DNA of 32,858 nt from an uncultured Paracoccaceae bacterium (GTDB lineage: Bacteria; Pseudomonadota; Alphaproteobacteria; Rhodobacterales; Rhodobacteraceae), in assembly GCA_937927675.1 (NCBI GenBank), contig CALBSG010000033.1, positions 1 through 32,858 on the forward strand. The letters are read 5' to 3'. The notes below the pieces were generated by a model. That model had not been told where the DNA came from and did no database searches. It was given only the letters and a program-made list of their open reading frames with translations. Positions within the stretch are counted from its first letter, which is position 1. Every line of letters begins with the position of its first letter. The translations under genes and the position numbers were made by a program. Positions 32,593-32,858 of the stretch are shown here, piece after piece.

Positions 32593-32858
32593 CGCTCGTT
32601 CTGCCTCGTCGTCAGCCCCTACGCCAAGAAGGGAGCCCTCGTCAGCAAGTTCTACAACCAGACCTCGGTGCTGCACACGATGTGCCGGATCCTCGGCCTG
32701 CAGCCCCTCAACCAGGTGGTGGCCGCCTCCCCCACCATGGAGGATTGCTTCGCGGAGAAGGCCAACCTCGAGCCGTTCCAGCACCTGGTGCCGTCCACGC
32801 CGCTGAACGAAGCCCGCCCCAAGCCGAAGCCGAAGACCGCCGGTTGGCTGCCGACGCG
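32575..32858 (+). CDS. C-terminal part of a planctomycete-style phosphoesterase (foreign, 3' partial)
   Basis: The plus frame from about DHVDGHRSFCLVVSPYAKKG (read in parts) through KFYNQTSVLHTMCRILGL and ASPTMEDCF matches the end of the phosphoesterase/alkaline phosphatase-like domain found in large beta-propeller proteins of Planctomycetes and Acidobacteria, as I recall them. A Pro/Lys-rich tail follows and the frame runs off the contig. Nothing upstream belongs to the same gene. Confidence 0.65.

Noticed and set aside
32347..32784. A single intact minus-strand gene at the contig end
   Set aside because: Only its middle part resembles CoaX; both ends are antisense to other gene fragments, so the frame is an accident of chimeric joining.
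32323..32858. A novel fusion protein of PilB, CoaX and phosphoesterase pieces
   Set aside because: The middle piece makes sense only on the opposite strand and the joins fall on short shared words, so misassembly is far more likely than fusion.
1..32858. CRISPR arrays, insertion sequences, phage genes or integrases
   Set aside because: No regularly spaced repeats, transposase, integrase or phage structural motifs were seen in any frame.

Overview
The window reads as a GC-rich alphaproteobacterial contig, most likely Rhodobacterales (Rhodobacteraceae). The grounds are gene content and order: a ppiD-like gene directly ahead of trpE, pdxH divergent from fabI, a two-domain cold-shock protein overlapping a DUF192 gene, kbl-tdh behind an XRE-cupin regulator, and clade-typical protein sequences. 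Both ends carry assembly artefacts. Bases 1-50 are unremoved Illumina adapter. The last ~540 bases are a patchwork of three unrelated gene fragments (pilB-like, coaX-like, planctomycete-style phosphoesterase) that do not belong to this genome.

Left part (51-8276): the 3' part of a divergent polysaccharide deacetylase gene, a palindromic intergenic element, then a minus-strand series: fabI, a LysE-type exporter, gpt, an aminotransferase, a ppiD-like chaperone/isomerase, and trpE. Middle (8374-15602, plus strand): pdxH, a double cold-shock protein, a DUF192 protein, a second copy of the palindromic element, tRNA-Pro(TGG), an unknown secreted protein, selO (protein AMPylase), an XRE-cupin regulator, and the threonine-to-glycine operon kbl-tdh with a palindromic operator-like site at its promoter.

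Accessory metabolic region (15648-30720): a LysR regulator is divergent from a tightly coupled five-gene plus-strand operon: Ldh-family reductase, aldehyde dehydrogenase, M19 'dipeptidase' with a degenerate metal site, a 563-residue protein of unknown function, and a DUF3726 protein. It is the best candidate here for an undescribed system. A GntR/FCD regulator and two divergent oxidative operons follow. One is proC-GMC oxidoreductase-DAO oxidase. The other is an N-methylproline-demethylase-like flavoenzyme, a DUF1330 protein and a DAO oxidase. Together they suggest catabolism of an N-methylated or cyclic amino acid (proline-betaine or hydroxyproline type). The upstream enzymes that would prove it are not in the window.

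Right part (30809-32322): tRNA-Cys(GCA), a UDP-glucuronate 4-epimerase-like gene, a hairpin terminator, tRNA-Gly(GCC) and a strong hairpin terminator, after which the foreign fragments begin. No genuine stretch longer than 300 bases lacks a gene; the longest gaps (1306-1537 and 10108-10303) hold the palindromic elements.
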